Positions 1 to 8,349 of a stretch of 14,012 bases of DNA are shown in pieces; the stretch's first letter is position 1, and each line of letters starts with the position of its first letter. The notes below the pieces were generated by a model that saw only the letters and a program-made list of their open reading frames with translations, did no database searches and had not been told where the DNA came from. The position numbers and the translations under genes are program-made. This DNA comes from Polaromonas sp. YR568 (lineage in GTDB: Bacteria; Pseudomonadota; Gammaproteobacteria; Burkholderiales; Burkholderiaceae), in assembly GCA_945871335.1 (NCBI GenBank), contig CAMBWM010000035.1, positions 1 to 14,012 of the forward strand, given 5' to 3'.

Positions 1-276
1 CGGGACGACTTTGCCATGTACTTTGTCGGGCCGACGCCCGCTGCCATCATGCAGGTTCAGCGTGATTTGCTCGTACAAGACACCATCGCTTTGATGGAAC
101 GCCACTTCGACGCCACTGAGCTTGGAGAGGTGGTGACGGCGGTGGATAAATTGTTTGAGCGGCGCTTTGACTCCTTGGTCAATTCCATGCAGCTTGGCAA
201 GCCGCCACGCGGGCAGGGTGGCTCTTCAGGTGGCTCGGGTCACGGTGGCGGGCGCAAGCCAAGGCATTTGCACTGA
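1..276 (+). CDS. C-terminal part of an unidentified protein with Gly/Ser/His-rich tail (5' end outside window)
   Basis: An open frame runs from the first base of the window to a TGA at 274-276, so the gene begins upstream; the ATG at 16 is probably internal. Ninety-one residues are visible. The first 60 or so look like a folded, helix-rich segment of mixed composition with repeated aromatic and acidic residues. The last 30 are a low-complexity basic tail rich in Gly, Ser and His. Third codon positions are mostly G or C, as in the neighbouring real genes, which supports coding. It converges on the fumarase gene with 67 bp between the stops. I do not recognise the family and assign no function. 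The tail looks disordered. Confidence 0.6.
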   Translation, partial: RDDFAMYFVGPTPAAIMQVQRDLLVQDTIALMERHFDATELGEVVTAVDKLFERRFDSLVNSMQLGKPPRGQGGSSGGSGHGGGRKPRHLH

Positions 277-343
277 GCTCAAGGGCGGCTTAACGCTGCC
301 AAGCAAGCTCATCAAGCTGTGCTGTAGTCAGCTTCACTCCGCC

Positions 344-1897
344 TCAGATGGCCTTGACGGTAATCTGTTTGTACTGACCGGTCGCGATTTTCTTTTGCCA
401 TTCGGCCGGACCGGTGATGTGGGCGCTGGTGCCGCCAGCGTCAACTGCCACAGTCACCGGCATGTCGACCACATCAAACTCGTAGATCGCTTCCATGCCC
501 ATGTCATCAAAGCCGATGACCTTGGCGCTCTTGATAGCTTTGCTGACCAAATAGGCGGCGCCGCCCACGGCCATGAGGTAGGCGCTTTGGTGCTTTTGGA
601 TGGCTTCGATGGCGACCGGGCCGCGCTCGGCCTTGCCTATCATGGCGATCAGACCGGTCTGGCCCAGCATCATTTCGGTGAAGCTGTCCATGCGGGTGGA
701 TGTGGTGGGGCCGGCGGGGCCCACGGCTTCATCGCCGACCGGGTCTACCGGTCCGACGTAGTAAATCACCCGGTTGCTGAAATCCACCGGCAGCTTTTCA
801 CCCTTGGCCAGCATCTGTTGAATCCGCTTGTGGGCGGCGTCACGGCCGGTGAGCATTTTGCCGCTGAGCAGCAAGGTGTCGCCCGCCTTCCAGCTGGCGA
901 CTTCCACCTTCGTGAGCGTGTCCAGGTTGACCTTTTTGCTTTTGACGTAATCGGGTGCCCACTGAACCTGGGGCCAGAGGTCCAGGCTGGGCGGCGTCAG
1001 GTAAACCGGGCCGCTGCCGTCGAGCACAAAGTGCGCGTGGCGCGTGGCAGCGCAGTTGGGAATCATGGCGACCGGCTTGCCGGCGGCGTGGGTCGGGTAG
1101 AGCTTGATCTTGATGTCCAGCACAGTGGTCAGCCCGCCAAGGCCTTGCGCACCAATGCCCAGCGCGTTGACTTTGTCAAACAGCTCCAGGCGCATTTCCT
1201 CGACCTGGTCAAGCGGCTTGCCGGCTGCGCTTTTGGCTTGCAGCTCGTACATGTCGATGTCATCCATCAGGCTTTCTTTGGCCAAGAGAACGGCTTTTTC
1301 TGCGGTGCCGCCAATGCCAATGCCTAACATGCCGGGCGGGCACCAGCCGGCACCCATGGTCGGTACGGTTTTGAGCACCCAGTCCACGATGGAGTCGCCC
1401 GGGTTGAGCATGGCCAATTTGCTTTTATTTTCGGAGCCGCCGCCTTTGGCGGCCACCGTCACCTCCATGGTCTTGCCGGGCACCAGCTCGGTAAAGATCA
1501 CTGCCGGTGTGTTGTCTTGCGTGTTGGCGCGCTTGAAGTGCGGATCGGCGACAACGCTGGCACGCAAGGTGTTGTCCGGGTGCTTGTAGCCGCGGCGCAC
1601 GCCTTCGTTGACGGCGTCTTCAAAGCTGCCGGTAAAACCCGTCAAACGAACATCCATGCCGAGCTTGATGAAAACGTTGACGATGCCGGTGTCCTGGCAG
1701 ATCGGCCTGTGGCCGGTGGCGCTCATCTTGGAGTTGGTGAGGATCTGCGCAATGGCATCCTTGGCCGCCGGGCTTTGTTCGCGCTCATAGGCGCGTGCCA
1801 GGTGCGCAATGAAATCGGCCGGGTGGTAGTAGCTGATGAATTGCAGGGCTGCAGCAACCGATTCGATCAGATCTTCTTGTTGGATATTCGTGGTCAT
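344..1897 (-). CDS. fumA: Class I fumarate hydratase (4Fe-4S, FumA/FumB type)
   Basis: A 517-residue class I fumarase, which interconverts fumarate and malate in the TCA cycle using an oxygen-labile 4Fe-4S cluster. The length fits the single-chain class I family. The alpha part, roughly residues 1-290, contains GHRPICQDTG (Cys67), GAGWCPPG (Cys186) and IPNCAATRH (Cys282), the three expected cluster cysteines. The beta part, roughly 310-500, contains KMLTGRDAAHKR, GPAGPTTSTRMD near 393-403 and AVDAGGTSAH near 484-493. L-tartrate dehydratase is a relative, but it is normally split into two subunits, so fumarase is the better call. The ATG at 1897 is preceded by AGGGA with 8-base spacing. It lies 23 bp downstream of the UPF0114 gene on the same strand, so the two are probably cotranscribed from the 2521-2681 region. 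Confidence 0.95.
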   Translation of the reverse strand: MTTNIQQEDLIESVAAALQFISYYHPADFIAHLARAYEREQSPAAKDAIAQILTNSKMSATGHRPICQDTGIVNVFIKLGMDVRLTGFTGSFEDAVNEGVRRGYKHPDNTLRASVVADPHFKRANTQDNTPAVIFTELVPGKTMEVTVAAKGGGSENKSKLAMLNPGDSIVDWVLKTVPTMGAGWCPPGMLGIGIGGTAEKAVLLAKESLMDDIDMYELQAKSAAGKPLDQVEEMRLELFDKVNALGIGAQGLGGLTTVLDIKIKLYPTHAAGKPVAMIPNCAATRHAHFVLDGSGPVYLTPPSLDLWPQVQWAPDYVKSKKVNLDTLTKVEVASWKAGDTLLLSGKMLTGRDAAHKRIQQMLAKGEKLPVDFSNRVIYYVGPVDPVGDEAVGPAGPTTSTRMDSFTEMMLGQTGLIAMIGKAERGPVAIEAIQKHQSAYLMAVGGAAYLVSKAIKSAKVIGFDDMGMEAIYEFDVVDMPVTVAVDAGGTSAHITGPAEWQKKIATGQYKQITVKAI

Positions 1898-1920
1898 AGC
1901 TGTCGTCCCTGGCTTGTCGT

Positions 1921-2520
1921 TCAGTGGTCAGCGCCGTCGCGCACCATCAATTTGTCGGTGTAGGCAATGGCCAGCGCACTGAGCAGGAACACGATATGGA
2001 TGATGGTTTGCCACATCAGCACCTTGACGTCGTAATTGGCAGCGTTGATGAAGGTTTTCAGCAGGTGAATAGAGCTGATACCGATGATGGCCGTGCCCAG
2101 CTTGACCTTGAGCACCGAGGCATTCACATGGCTCAGCCATTCAGGCTGGTCCGGGTGGTCTTCCAGGTTCATGCGGCTGACAAAGGTTTCGTAACCGCCC
2201 ACGATGACCATGATCAGCAGGTTGGAGATCATGACAACGTCAATCAAAGCCAGCACCACCAGCATGATCACCGTCTCGTTGAGCGAGGTGAGCGTGACAT
2301 CGGACTTGTAGCCGATGCTGCTGACCAGCGCCTGCAGCGCGGTTTGGCTGCCAAATACCGCCTCGACCAGGTGCAGCAATTCCACTAGAAAGTGAAAAAC
2401 GTAGACACCTTGCGCCACGATCAGGCCAATGTACAAAGGCAGCTGAAGCCAGCGGCTGGCAAAGATAAAGCGTGGAATGGGGCGCAATGCTTGTGGGGTT
2501 TTGGGCTTTGGGTCGGTCAT
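1921..2520 (-). CDS. UPF0114/TIGR00645 (YqhA-like) inner-membrane protein
   Basis: A 199-residue integral membrane protein resembling the YqhA/UPF0114 (TIGR00645) family, whose molecular role is not established. The N-terminal part carries [14 protein letters not shown] and a first hydrophobic segment at about 27-50. A second hydrophobic stretch at 82-108 contains the [12 protein letters not shown] region, followed by GGYETFVSR. Weaker hydrophobic segments lie at about 140-156 and 170-187. It is somewhat longer than E. coli YqhA, with extra N-terminal Pro/Lys-rich residues. It is the upstream gene of a two-gene unit with fumarase (23-bp gap) and is divergent from acs. There is no strong Shine-Dalgarno before the ATG at 2520. 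The family call rests on motif recognition and topology only. Confidence 0.85.
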   Translation of the reverse strand: MTDPKPKTPQALRPIPRFIFASRWLQLPLYIGLIVAQGVYVFHFLVELLHLVEAVFGSQTALQALVSSIGYKSDVTLTSLNETVIMLVVLALIDVVMISNLLIMVIVGGYETFVSRMNLEDHPDQPEWLSHVNASVLKVKLGTAIIGISSIHLLKTFINAANYDVKVLMWQTIIHIVFLLSALAIAYTDKLMVRDGADH

Positions 2521-2681
2521 GGTGTTTTCGGTGTTTAATTCAAAATTGTAGGGGTTTCAACTTGGCCGCCGCGCCAACAGGTGTTTGTAAGCTTGGTGCC
2601 AGTCAGTGGCTTGTAAGTGCCAGCCGCGACATTTGGCTTTGGTTGGGAATTTTTATAATCGAGATTAAGAGGAGACAGCTC
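2521..2681. promoter_or_regulatory. Divergent promoter region between the UPF0114-fumA unit and acs
   Basis: This 161-bp spacer separates two divergent units, so promoters for both must lie here or within the flanking genes. On the plus strand a perfect TATAAT sits at 2654-2659. A partial -35 (TTGGCT, 2633-2638) is 15 bp upstream, which is short. GAGGAGA at 2669-2675 is the ribosome binding site for the acs ATG at 2682, giving a short leader of about 16 nt if this promoter is used. Further upstream are two copies of TTGTAAG (2585-2591 and 2611-2617), each followed by TGCCAG (2597-2602 and 2618-2623). On the minus strand I see no convincing promoter. Confidence 0.5.
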
Positions 2682-4679
2682 ATGATTGCACCGTTATCGG
2701 CCATTGAGTCAACATTGGTAGAAAACCGGGTTTTCAACCCAGATCCGGCCTTTGTCAAGGCCGCTCGTATCTCCGGCATGGCCGCTTATGAAGCGCTATG
2801 CAAAGAAGCCGAAACGGATTTTGAGGGTTACTGGGCCCGCTTGGCTCGCGAGAATCTGAGCTGGAAAAAACCTTTCACCAAGATACTTGACGAGTCCAAT
2901 GCCCCGTTTTACAAGTGGTTTGACGATGGCCTGATCAATGCTTCGTACAACTGCCTTGACCGCCATATGGGCACCCCGACCGAGCAACAAAAAGCCATCA
3001 TCTTTGAAAGCGATGACGGAAAGGTGACAAATGTCACCTACAAGGAACTGCACGCCAAGGTCTGCCAGTTCGCCAATGTACTCAAGGGCATGGGCGTGAA
3101 AAAAGGTGACCGCGTTGTTATCTACATGCCCATGACGGTGGAAGGCGTTGTGGCCATGCAAGCCTGCGCCCGCATTGGCGCAACGCATTCGGTGGTGTTC
3201 GGCGGTTTTTCTGCCAAGAGCCTGCAAGAGCGCATCCAGGACGCCGGTGCCGTGGCGGTCATCACCGCCAACTACCAGTTGCGTGGTGGCAAAGAGTTGC
3301 CTTTAAAGGCTATCGTTGATGAAGGCATTGCCTTGGGCGGTTGCGAATCCATCAAGAACGTCATCGTTTACCAGCGTACCCCGACCGCCTGCAACATGGT
3401 TGCCGGCCGCGACAGCCTCATGCACGAGGCCATGGCCGTTCAGTCCGCCGTCTGTGAGCCCGAATTCGTGGGCGCTGAGCACCCGCTGTTCATTCTTTAC
3501 ACCTCCGGCTCAACGGGCAAGCCCAAGGGGGTACAACACAGCACTGGCGGCTATTTGCTGTGGGCCAAACTGACCATGGACTGGACTTTTGACATCCGGC
3601 CGACCGACGTTTTCTGGTGCACAGCCGACATTGGCTGGATCACCGGCCACACCTATGTGGCCTACGGCCCGTTGGCCGCCGGCGCCACCCAAGTTATTTT
3701 TGAAGGCGTGCCGACTTACCCGAATGCTGGTCGCTTCTGGCAAATGATTGAGCGCCATCAAGTCAGCGTTTTTTACACTGCACCGACGGCCATTCGCTCA
3801 CTGATCAAGGCGGCCGAGGCTGACCCGAAAGTACACCCGGATGCGTCTGATCTGAGCAGCTTGCGCATCCTCGGCTCGGTGGGTGAGCCCATCAACCCTG
3901 AAGCCTGGATGTGGTACTACAAAAACATCGGCCACGAAAAGTGCCCGATCGTTGATACCTTCTGGCAGACCGAAACCGGCGGCCACGTGATGACCCCGCT
4001 GCCAGGCGCCACGCCGCTGGTGCCCGGTAGTTGCACGCTGCCACTGCCCGGCATCATGGCGGCCATCGTTGATGAAGCTGGCCATGACGTGCCCAACGGC
4101 TCTGGCGGCATGCTGGTCATTAAGCGCCCCTGGCCTTCGATGATCCGCACCATCTGGAACGACCCCGAGCGCTTTGCCAAAAGCTACTTTCCCGCGGAGA
4201 TGGGCGGCACTTACTACCTGGCCGGCGACGGCGCGGTGCGCAGTGAAGACCGTGCTTATTTCCGCATCACCGGCCGCATTGACGACGTGCTTAATGTTTC
4301 CGGTCACCGCATGGGAACCATGGAAATCGAGTCGGCGCTGGTGGCGCACTCTGCGCTGGTGGCAGAAGCCGCCGTGGTGGGCCGGCCCGATGATGTGACC
4401 GGCGAGGCCATCGTGGCCTTTGTGGTGCTCAAACGCCCGCGGCCTACCGGCGAAGAGGCCAAAGCGATTGCCAAGGAGCTGCGTGACTGGGTTGGCAAGG
4501 AGATCGGACCGATCGCCAAACCCAAAGAAATCCGCTTTGGTGACAACCTGCCCAAAACCCGCAGCGGCAAGATCATGCGCCGTTTGTTGCGCGGCATTGC
4601 CAAGGGCGATGCCATGCCGCAGGACACTTCGACGCTGGAAAACCCGGCCATCTTGGATCAGCTATCTGAAAAGAGCTGA
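2682..4679 (+). CDS. acs: Acetyl-CoA synthetase (acetate--CoA ligase, AMP-forming)
   Basis: A 665-residue adenylate-forming enzyme that activates acetate to acetyl-CoA through acetyl-AMP, feeding the TCA cycle and biosynthesis. The N-terminal acetyl-CoA synthetase region contains [15 protein letters not shown] (76-90). The P-loop-like A3 motif is [11 protein letters not shown] (273-283). The adenine and acyl pocket segment reads [11 protein letters not shown] (424-434), with Trp428 at the position known to restrict the pocket to short acyl chains. [13 protein letters not shown] (531-543) is the hinge region. PKTRSGK (624-630) holds the catalytic Lys630, the family's known acetylation-controlled lysine. 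The frame stays open upstream to 2472, but the ATG at 2682 was chosen because GAGGAGA precedes it and homologous sequence begins there. Propionyl-CoA synthetase is a less likely alternative. Confidence 0.95.
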   Translation: MIAPLSAIESTLVENRVFNPDPAFVKAARISGMAAYEALCKEAETDFEGYWARLARENLSWKKPFTKILDESNAPFYKWFDDGLINASYNCLDRHMGTPTEQQKAIIFESDDGKVTNVTYKELHAKVCQFANVLKGMGVKKGDRVVIYMPMTVEGVVAMQACARIGATHSVVFGGFSAKSLQERIQDAGAVAVITANYQLRGGKELPLKAIVDEGIALGGCESIKNVIVYQRTPTACNMVAGRDSLMHEAMAVQSAVCEPEFVGAEHPLFILYTSGSTGKPKGVQHSTGGYLLWAKLTMDWTFDIRPTDVFWCTADIGWITGHTYVAYGPLAAGATQVIFEGVPTYPNAGRFWQMIERHQVSVFYTAPTAIRSLIKAAEADPKVHPDASDLSSLRILGSVGEPINPEAWMWYYKNIGHEKCPIVDTFWQTETGGHVMTPLPGATPLVPGSCTLPLPGIMAAIVDEAGHDVPNGSGGMLVIKRPWPSMIRTIWNDPERFAKSYFPAEMGGTYYLAGDGAVRSEDRAYFRITGRIDDVLNVSGHRMGTMEIESALVAHSALVAEAAVVGRPDDVTGEAIVAFVVLKRPRPTGEEAKAIAKELRDWVGKEIGPIAKPKEIRFGDNLPKTRSGKIMRRLLRGIAKGDAMPQDTSTLENPAILDQLSEKS

Positions 4680-4772
4680 CCTGTCTGTCTCCGGTCTGTG
4701 CGTGCGGAAACACTTGAATTTTTGAACGCCTTCCAGTAAGGCAAAACTGACCGGAGCGTTGAAGAGAAGCGC

Positions 4773-5327
4773 TCAGACAGCCGGTCTGGCGGCGGGGGCT
4801 GCTGGCGTTGCGCTAGCTGGAGCAGCTGGATTGGCGTTGGGCTTGGCAGCCGTTGCAGGGGGGGTACCGCCTGTGGTTTTAGCTTCAGCTGCGGGAGCCA
4901 TCGCCTGAGGGCTGGCAGCTGCATCCTGGCCCCCGGTTTGCACCAGAGCTGTGTTGGCCGTCGTTGGTTTAACGAGTGCGGCAGCGTTTTGCCGGCTTTC
5001 TATCAGCCCGTCAATGGCCGCCGTGAGCATGGACGTGTCAGTGGTGCCCAGCCAGGCGGCTCGGTTGGAGGCAATGTTGATGGCTTGGGTCAGCGTGCAG
5101 GCCGAACTGTTGCGCTGAATCCACTCAGCGGCTTTGACAGACCGCTCCACCGGGTCGTGGATGTTAAGTCCTATGGCCTTGAAGTCAGCCACCAGGCAAA
5201 CCGCGCGCGGCGCTGCAGGGGGGGCAGGATTGTTCACCCTTCTGGTCGTTTGAGCAGTGGCTGAGCCGAGAGCAGCACTCAGCAGACAGGCCAGGGCAAA
5301 TCGGGTGGGAATGATGGGATGAAACAT
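4773..5327 (-). CDS. Secreted protein of unknown function with Ala/Pro-rich tail
   Basis: A 184-residue protein that I do not recognise. The N-terminus is a clear Sec signal peptide: Arg9, a hydrophobic core at about 10-22, and a likely cleavage after SATA at residue 25. The lipobox around Cys14 is poor, so a soluble periplasmic form is more likely than a lipoprotein. The mature protein has a compact segment at about 40-115 with two cysteines (Cys44, Cys77) that could form a disulfide. Residues from about 130 to 184 are dominated by Ala, Pro, Thr and Asn and are probably disordered or wall-spanning. It lies 56 bp downstream of the cytochrome c gene on the same strand and converges on acs. No strong Shine-Dalgarno precedes the ATG. 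Function is unknown. Confidence 0.75.
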   Translation of the reverse strand: MFHPIIPTRFALACLLSAALGSATAQTTRRVNNPAPPAAPRAVCLVADFKAIGLNIHDPVERSVKAAEWIQRNSSACTLTQAINIASNRAAWLGTTDTSMLTAAIDGLIESRQNAAALVKPTTANTALVQTGGQDAAASPQAMAPAAEAKTTGGTPPATAAKPNANPAAPASATPAAPAARPAV

Positions 5328-5383
5328 GACAGTGTATTAATCGTCACCAGCAGCGAAAAACTGAGTTTTTAAGGGGCTGAGCC

Positions 5384-5698
5384 TTACTTTTGCGTCAGGA
5401 TCCAGCTGGCTAACTGTTTGGCTTCATCTTGTGAGACCTGCGCGTTGGACGGCATGGGCACTGGGCCCCAGACGCCAGCGCCGCCCTTGATAATTTTGAC
5501 GGCCAGTTTGTCGACGGCATCTCTCTGGCCTGCGTATTTGGCCGCCACATCTTTGTAGGACGGGCCGACCAGTTTTTTGTCTGCAGCATGGCAGGACATG
5601 CAGTTTTTAGCTGCAGCCAGCCTCTGGTCAGCCAGGGCGGGTGCAGCCATCAAAAGACCGCTCAGCGCGGCACAAATCAGCGTAGAGGATTTTTTCAT
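5384..5698 (-). CDS. Small periplasmic class I cytochrome c (c551/c552-like)
   Basis: A 104-residue monoheme cytochrome c. Residues 1-23 form a Sec signal peptide ending APALA. The mature protein has a heme-binding CMSCH (Cys33, Cys36, His37), then GPSYKDVAAKY typical of small c551/c552-type electron carriers, and PMPSNAQ, in which Met82 is the likely sixth heme ligand. It would shuttle electrons in the periplasm, for example to a terminal oxidase; partners cannot be read from the sequence. The ATG at 5698 was chosen because the signal peptide starts there; a longer reading from a TTG at 5734 would overlap the ilvD stop and add a non-signal extension. The Shine-Dalgarno is weak. The 32-bp gap to ilvD upstream suggests cotranscription. 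Confidence 0.92.
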   Translation of the reverse strand: MKKSSTLICAALSGLLMAAPALADQRLAAAKNCMSCHAADKKLVGPSYKDVAAKYAGQRDAVDKLAVKIIKGGAGVWGPVPMPSNAQVSQDEAKQLASWILTQK

Positions 5699-5730
5699 GA
5701 TCAGTTCTGAAGAGCTTGGGTAAGGGAGTA

Positions 5731-7437
5731 TCAATAGTCGTCGAGCACCGCACCTTTGCTGGCGCTGGATGCATTATAGGCAAACTTGGCTTGCACGCCG
5801 CGGGTGTAGCGCGGCAGCGGTGCTTTCCAGCCGACCTTGCGGGCGGCCAGTTCAGCGTCGCTGATGTTCAGTTGCAGCAGCAATTGTTTGGCGTCGATGG
5901 TGATGGAGTCGTTTTCCTTGATGAAGGCAATATTGCCACCGGCAGCCGCTTCGGGCGCAACGTGGCCGACCACCATGCCCCAGGTGCCACCTGAAAAACG
6001 GCCGTCAGTGATCAGGCCCACGCTCTCGCCCAGACCGGCACCAATCAGCGCGCCTGTGGGGGCCAGCATTTCGGGCATGCCGGGGCCGCCTTTGGGGCCC
6101 AGGTAGCGCAGCACCATCACGTCGCCGGCCTTGATCTTGCCGGCCAGAATGGCGGCCAGCGCCGACTGCTCATCGTCAAACACGCGAGCCGGGCCGGTCA
6201 TCACCGGGTTTTTCAGGCCGGTGATCTTGGCCACACAGCCCTCGGGCGAGAGGTTGCCCTTGAGCACGGCCAGGTGGCCTTGCGCGTACATGGGTTTGTC
6301 GATGGGGCGGATCACGTCCTGGTCAGCGCGCGGTGCGTCCGGCACGTCTTTGAGCACTTCGGCAATGGTCTGTCCGGAGATGGTCAGGCAGTCGCCGTGC
6401 AAGAGGCCGGCTTTGAGCAGCATTTTCATGACCTGCGGAATGCCGCCGGCCTTGTGCAGGTCCACCGCCAGGTATTTACCGCTGGGTTTGAGGTCGCACA
6501 GCACGGGGGTTTTGACGCGGATGCGCTCGAAGTCATCAATCGTCCACTCGACGCCGGCCGTGTGGGCAATCGCCAGGAAGTGCAGCACGGCGTTGGTCGA
6601 GCCGCCGGTGGCCATGATCACGGCTACCGCGTTTTCGATGGCTTTTTTGGTGACGATGTCGCGCGGCTTGATGTTCTTTTTGATGGCCTCGATCAGCACC
6701 TTGGCCGATTCCTTGGCCGAGTTGGCTTTCTCGTCATGCGGGTTGGCCATAGTGGAGGAGTAGGGCAGCGAGATGCCCAGGGCCTCGAAGGCGCTGGACA
6801 TGGTGTTGGCCGTGTACATGCCGCCGCAGCTGCCGGTGCCTGGAATGGCGCGGCGCTCGATCTGCAGCAGGTCTTCGTCGCTCATGCGGCCGGCAGAGTG
6901 TTCACCCACGGCTTCAAACACGCTGACGATGTTGAGGTCTTTGCCCTTGTAGTGGCCGGGCAGGATGGTACCGCCGTACACATAGATGGCCGGCACATTG
7001 GCGCGCAGCATGCCCATCAGGCCGCCAGGCATGTTTTTGTCGCAGCCGCCAACCACCAGCACGCCGTCCATCCACTGGCCTTGCACGCAGGTCTCGATGC
7101 AGTCGGAGATGACTTCGCGGCTGACCAGCGAGTACTTCATGCCCTCGGTGCCCATGGCCATGCCGTCGGAGATGGTGGGTGTGCCGAAGACCTGGGCGTT
7201 ACCGCCGGCTTCCTCGATGCCGGCAATCGCAGCGTCAGCGAGCTTTTGCAGGCCGGAGTTGCAGGGGGTGATAGTGCTGTGGCCGTTGGCCACGCCGACC
7301 ATGGGTTTTTTGAAATCACTGGCTTCGTAGCCCATGGCGTAGTACATCGAGCGGTTGGGCGCGCGGGAGGTGCCTTCAGTGATGTTCTTGCTGCGGCGGT
7401 TGATGGCGTCGCCTTCGGGCATCTTGTCTTGCGTCAT
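5731..7437 (-). CDS. ilvD: Dihydroxy-acid dehydratase
   Basis: A 568-residue member of the IlvD/Edd family. It dehydrates 2,3-dihydroxy-isovalerate and 2,3-dihydroxy-3-methylvalerate to the 2-oxo acids used to make valine, leucine and isoleucine. Iron-sulfur cluster cysteines are visible in TPCNSG (Cys59), [10 protein letters not shown] (Cys132) and [14 protein letters not shown] (Cys204). The lysine in DKNMPG (Lys134) is the family's metal-site lysine, and GRFSGGT holds Ser482 at the expected catalytic position. The length fits the shorter subgroup rather than the E. coli-type enzyme of about 616 residues. The frame extends 55 codons further upstream, into the divergent lgt gene, but the ATG at 7437 matches the family N-terminus and is preceded by AAAGAGA. 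The cytochrome c gene follows 32 bp downstream. Confidence 0.95.
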   Translation of the reverse strand: MTQDKMPEGDAINRRSKNITEGTSRAPNRSMYYAMGYEASDFKKPMVGVANGHSTITPCNSGLQKLADAAIAGIEEAGGNAQVFGTPTISDGMAMGTEGMKYSLVSREVISDCIETCVQGQWMDGVLVVGGCDKNMPGGLMGMLRANVPAIYVYGGTILPGHYKGKDLNIVSVFEAVGEHSAGRMSDEDLLQIERRAIPGTGSCGGMYTANTMSSAFEALGISLPYSSTMANPHDEKANSAKESAKVLIEAIKKNIKPRDIVTKKAIENAVAVIMATGGSTNAVLHFLAIAHTAGVEWTIDDFERIRVKTPVLCDLKPSGKYLAVDLHKAGGIPQVMKMLLKAGLLHGDCLTISGQTIAEVLKDVPDAPRADQDVIRPIDKPMYAQGHLAVLKGNLSPEGCVAKITGLKNPVMTGPARVFDDEQSALAAILAGKIKAGDVMVLRYLGPKGGPGMPEMLAPTGALIGAGLGESVGLITDGRFSGGTWGMVVGHVAPEAAAGGNIAFIKENDSITIDAKQLLLQLNISDAELAARKVGWKAPLPRYTRGVQAKFAYNASSASKGAVLDDY

Positions 7438-7542
7438 GGTGTGTCTCTTTGGGTCTTTGAAGGGCTTGCCGTACAGGCTTTGCCGGTGACTGGCGATTTT
7501 ACGTTGCGATGTTAGGCCAGTGCCGGCTGGCACAATCGCGAC
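7438..7542. promoter_or_regulatory. Divergent spacer between ilvD and lgt
   Basis: This 105-bp gap should contain the start signals for both ilvD (minus) and lgt (plus). I cannot point to a confident promoter. Weak minus-strand -10 candidates (TAAAAT and TAACAT) lie near 7495-7515, without good -35 partners. A short inverted repeat, GCCAG (7516-7520) and CTGGC (7527-7531), sits 11 bases before the lgt ATG, where a ribosome binding site would be expected. No Leu/Ile/Val-rich leader peptide or attenuator is evident upstream of ilvD. Confidence 0.35.
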
Positions 7543-8349
7543 ATGCTTATTCACCCTGAAATTGACCCGGTTGCTCTGCAAATCGGCCCCCTGGCCCTGC
7601 ACTGGTACGGGCTGACTTACCTGGCCGCTTTCGGTCTTTTTTTGTTACTCGGCATCCTGCGCTTGCGCCACCAGCCTTATGCCGCGATGACGGGGCCGGC
7701 CGCGTGGAGCCGGAGTGACATTGAGGACATTCTTTTCTTGGGTGTTGTGGGCGTGGTACTGGGCGGGCGTATTGGTTATTGCTTGTTTTACAAGCCCGGT
7801 TATTACCTGGCGCATCCGCTGGAGATTCTGGCGGTATGGCAAGGCGGCATGAGCTTTCATGGCGGCATGTTGGGTGTGCTGGTTTCGCAGTGGTGGTTTG
7901 CTCGCAGCCGTGGCAAACCTTGGTTGCAGGTCATGGACCTTATAGCGCCCTGCGTTCCGACCGGGCTGGCGGCCGGTCGTATTGGCAATTTCATCAATGG
8001 TGAGTTGTGGGGGCGATTGAGCAGCCCTGACTTGCCTTGGGGCATGGTCTTTAAGTACAGCGGCTCGATGCAACCGCGCCACCCGTCCCAGCTTTACCAG
8101 TTTTTGCTGGAAGGCTTGTTGCTGTTTGTACTTCTTTGGTTTTATGCGCGCAGGCCGCGCAAAACCGGTCAAGTCTCCGCGGCGTTTTTAGTAGGCTATG
8201 GTGTTTTTCGCTTTGTGGCTGAATTTTTCCGCCAGCCGGATGATTTTTTAGGCATTTTGGCGCTGGGCATGAGCATGGGTCAGTGGCTTTGTCTGCCCAT
8301 GATCCTGGCCGGTCTCGCCCTGTGGGTCTGGGCCGGGCGGCGAGCCTGA
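7543..8349 (+). CDS. lgt: Prolipoprotein diacylglyceryl transferase
   Basis: A 268-residue inner-membrane enzyme that transfers diacylglycerol from phosphatidylglycerol to the lipobox cysteine of prolipoproteins, the first step of lipoprotein maturation. Family features in order are HWYGLTYL (20-27), GGRIGYC (74-80), SFHGGMLG (104-111, His106), the signature [14 protein letters not shown] (145-158, Arg146), HPSQLY (180-185) and FRQPD (229-233). Several hydrophobic membrane segments alternate with these, at about 21-38, 62-80, 106-120, 186-201, 211-226 and 248-264. Length is normal for the family. The ATG at 7543 begins at the expected MLIHP N-terminus but has no clear Shine-Dalgarno. It is divergent from ilvD. 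Confidence 0.96.
   Translation: MLIHPEIDPVALQIGPLALHWYGLTYLAAFGLFLLLGILRLRHQPYAAMTGPAAWSRSDIEDILFLGVVGVVLGGRIGYCLFYKPGYYLAHPLEILAVWQGGMSFHGGMLGVLVSQWWFARSRGKPWLQVMDLIAPCVPTGLAAGRIGNFINGELWGRLSSPDLPWGMVFKYSGSMQPRHPSQLYQFLLEGLLLFVLLWFYARRPRKTGQVSAAFLVGYGVFRFVAEFFRQPDDFLGILALGMSMGQWLCLPMILAGLALWVWAGRRA

Noticed and set aside
314..334. Hairpin AAGCTG-N9-CAGCTT between the convergent first gene and fumarase
   Set aside because: A six-base stem without a T-run on either strand; too weak to call a terminator.
155..1327. 390-codon plus-strand open frame opposite fumarase
   Set aside because: Antisense shadow of a clearly conserved gene. The composition is rich in His, Ala and Gly with no recognisable domain, as expected in GC-rich DNA.
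2472..2681. In-frame 5' extension of acs into the divergent spacer and the UPF0114 gene
   Set aside because: The extension overlaps the opposite gene and the acs promoter. The ATG at 2682 has a strong Shine-Dalgarno and the family N-terminus.
5356..5385. Possible terminator after the cytochrome c gene (AAAAAC-TGA-GTTTTT and a short AAGG/CCTT stem)
   Set aside because: The stems are short and mostly A-T, without a proper GC-rich hairpin followed by a T-run on the minus strand.
6274..7515. 413-codon plus-strand open frame opposite ilvD
   Set aside because: His/Gly/Ala/Val-rich antisense reading with no domain. The minus-strand ilvD frame has all family motifs intact.
7438..7602. In-frame 5' extension of ilvD into lgt
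   Set aside because: Overlaps the conserved lgt N-terminus; the ATG at 7437 matches the DHAD N-terminus.
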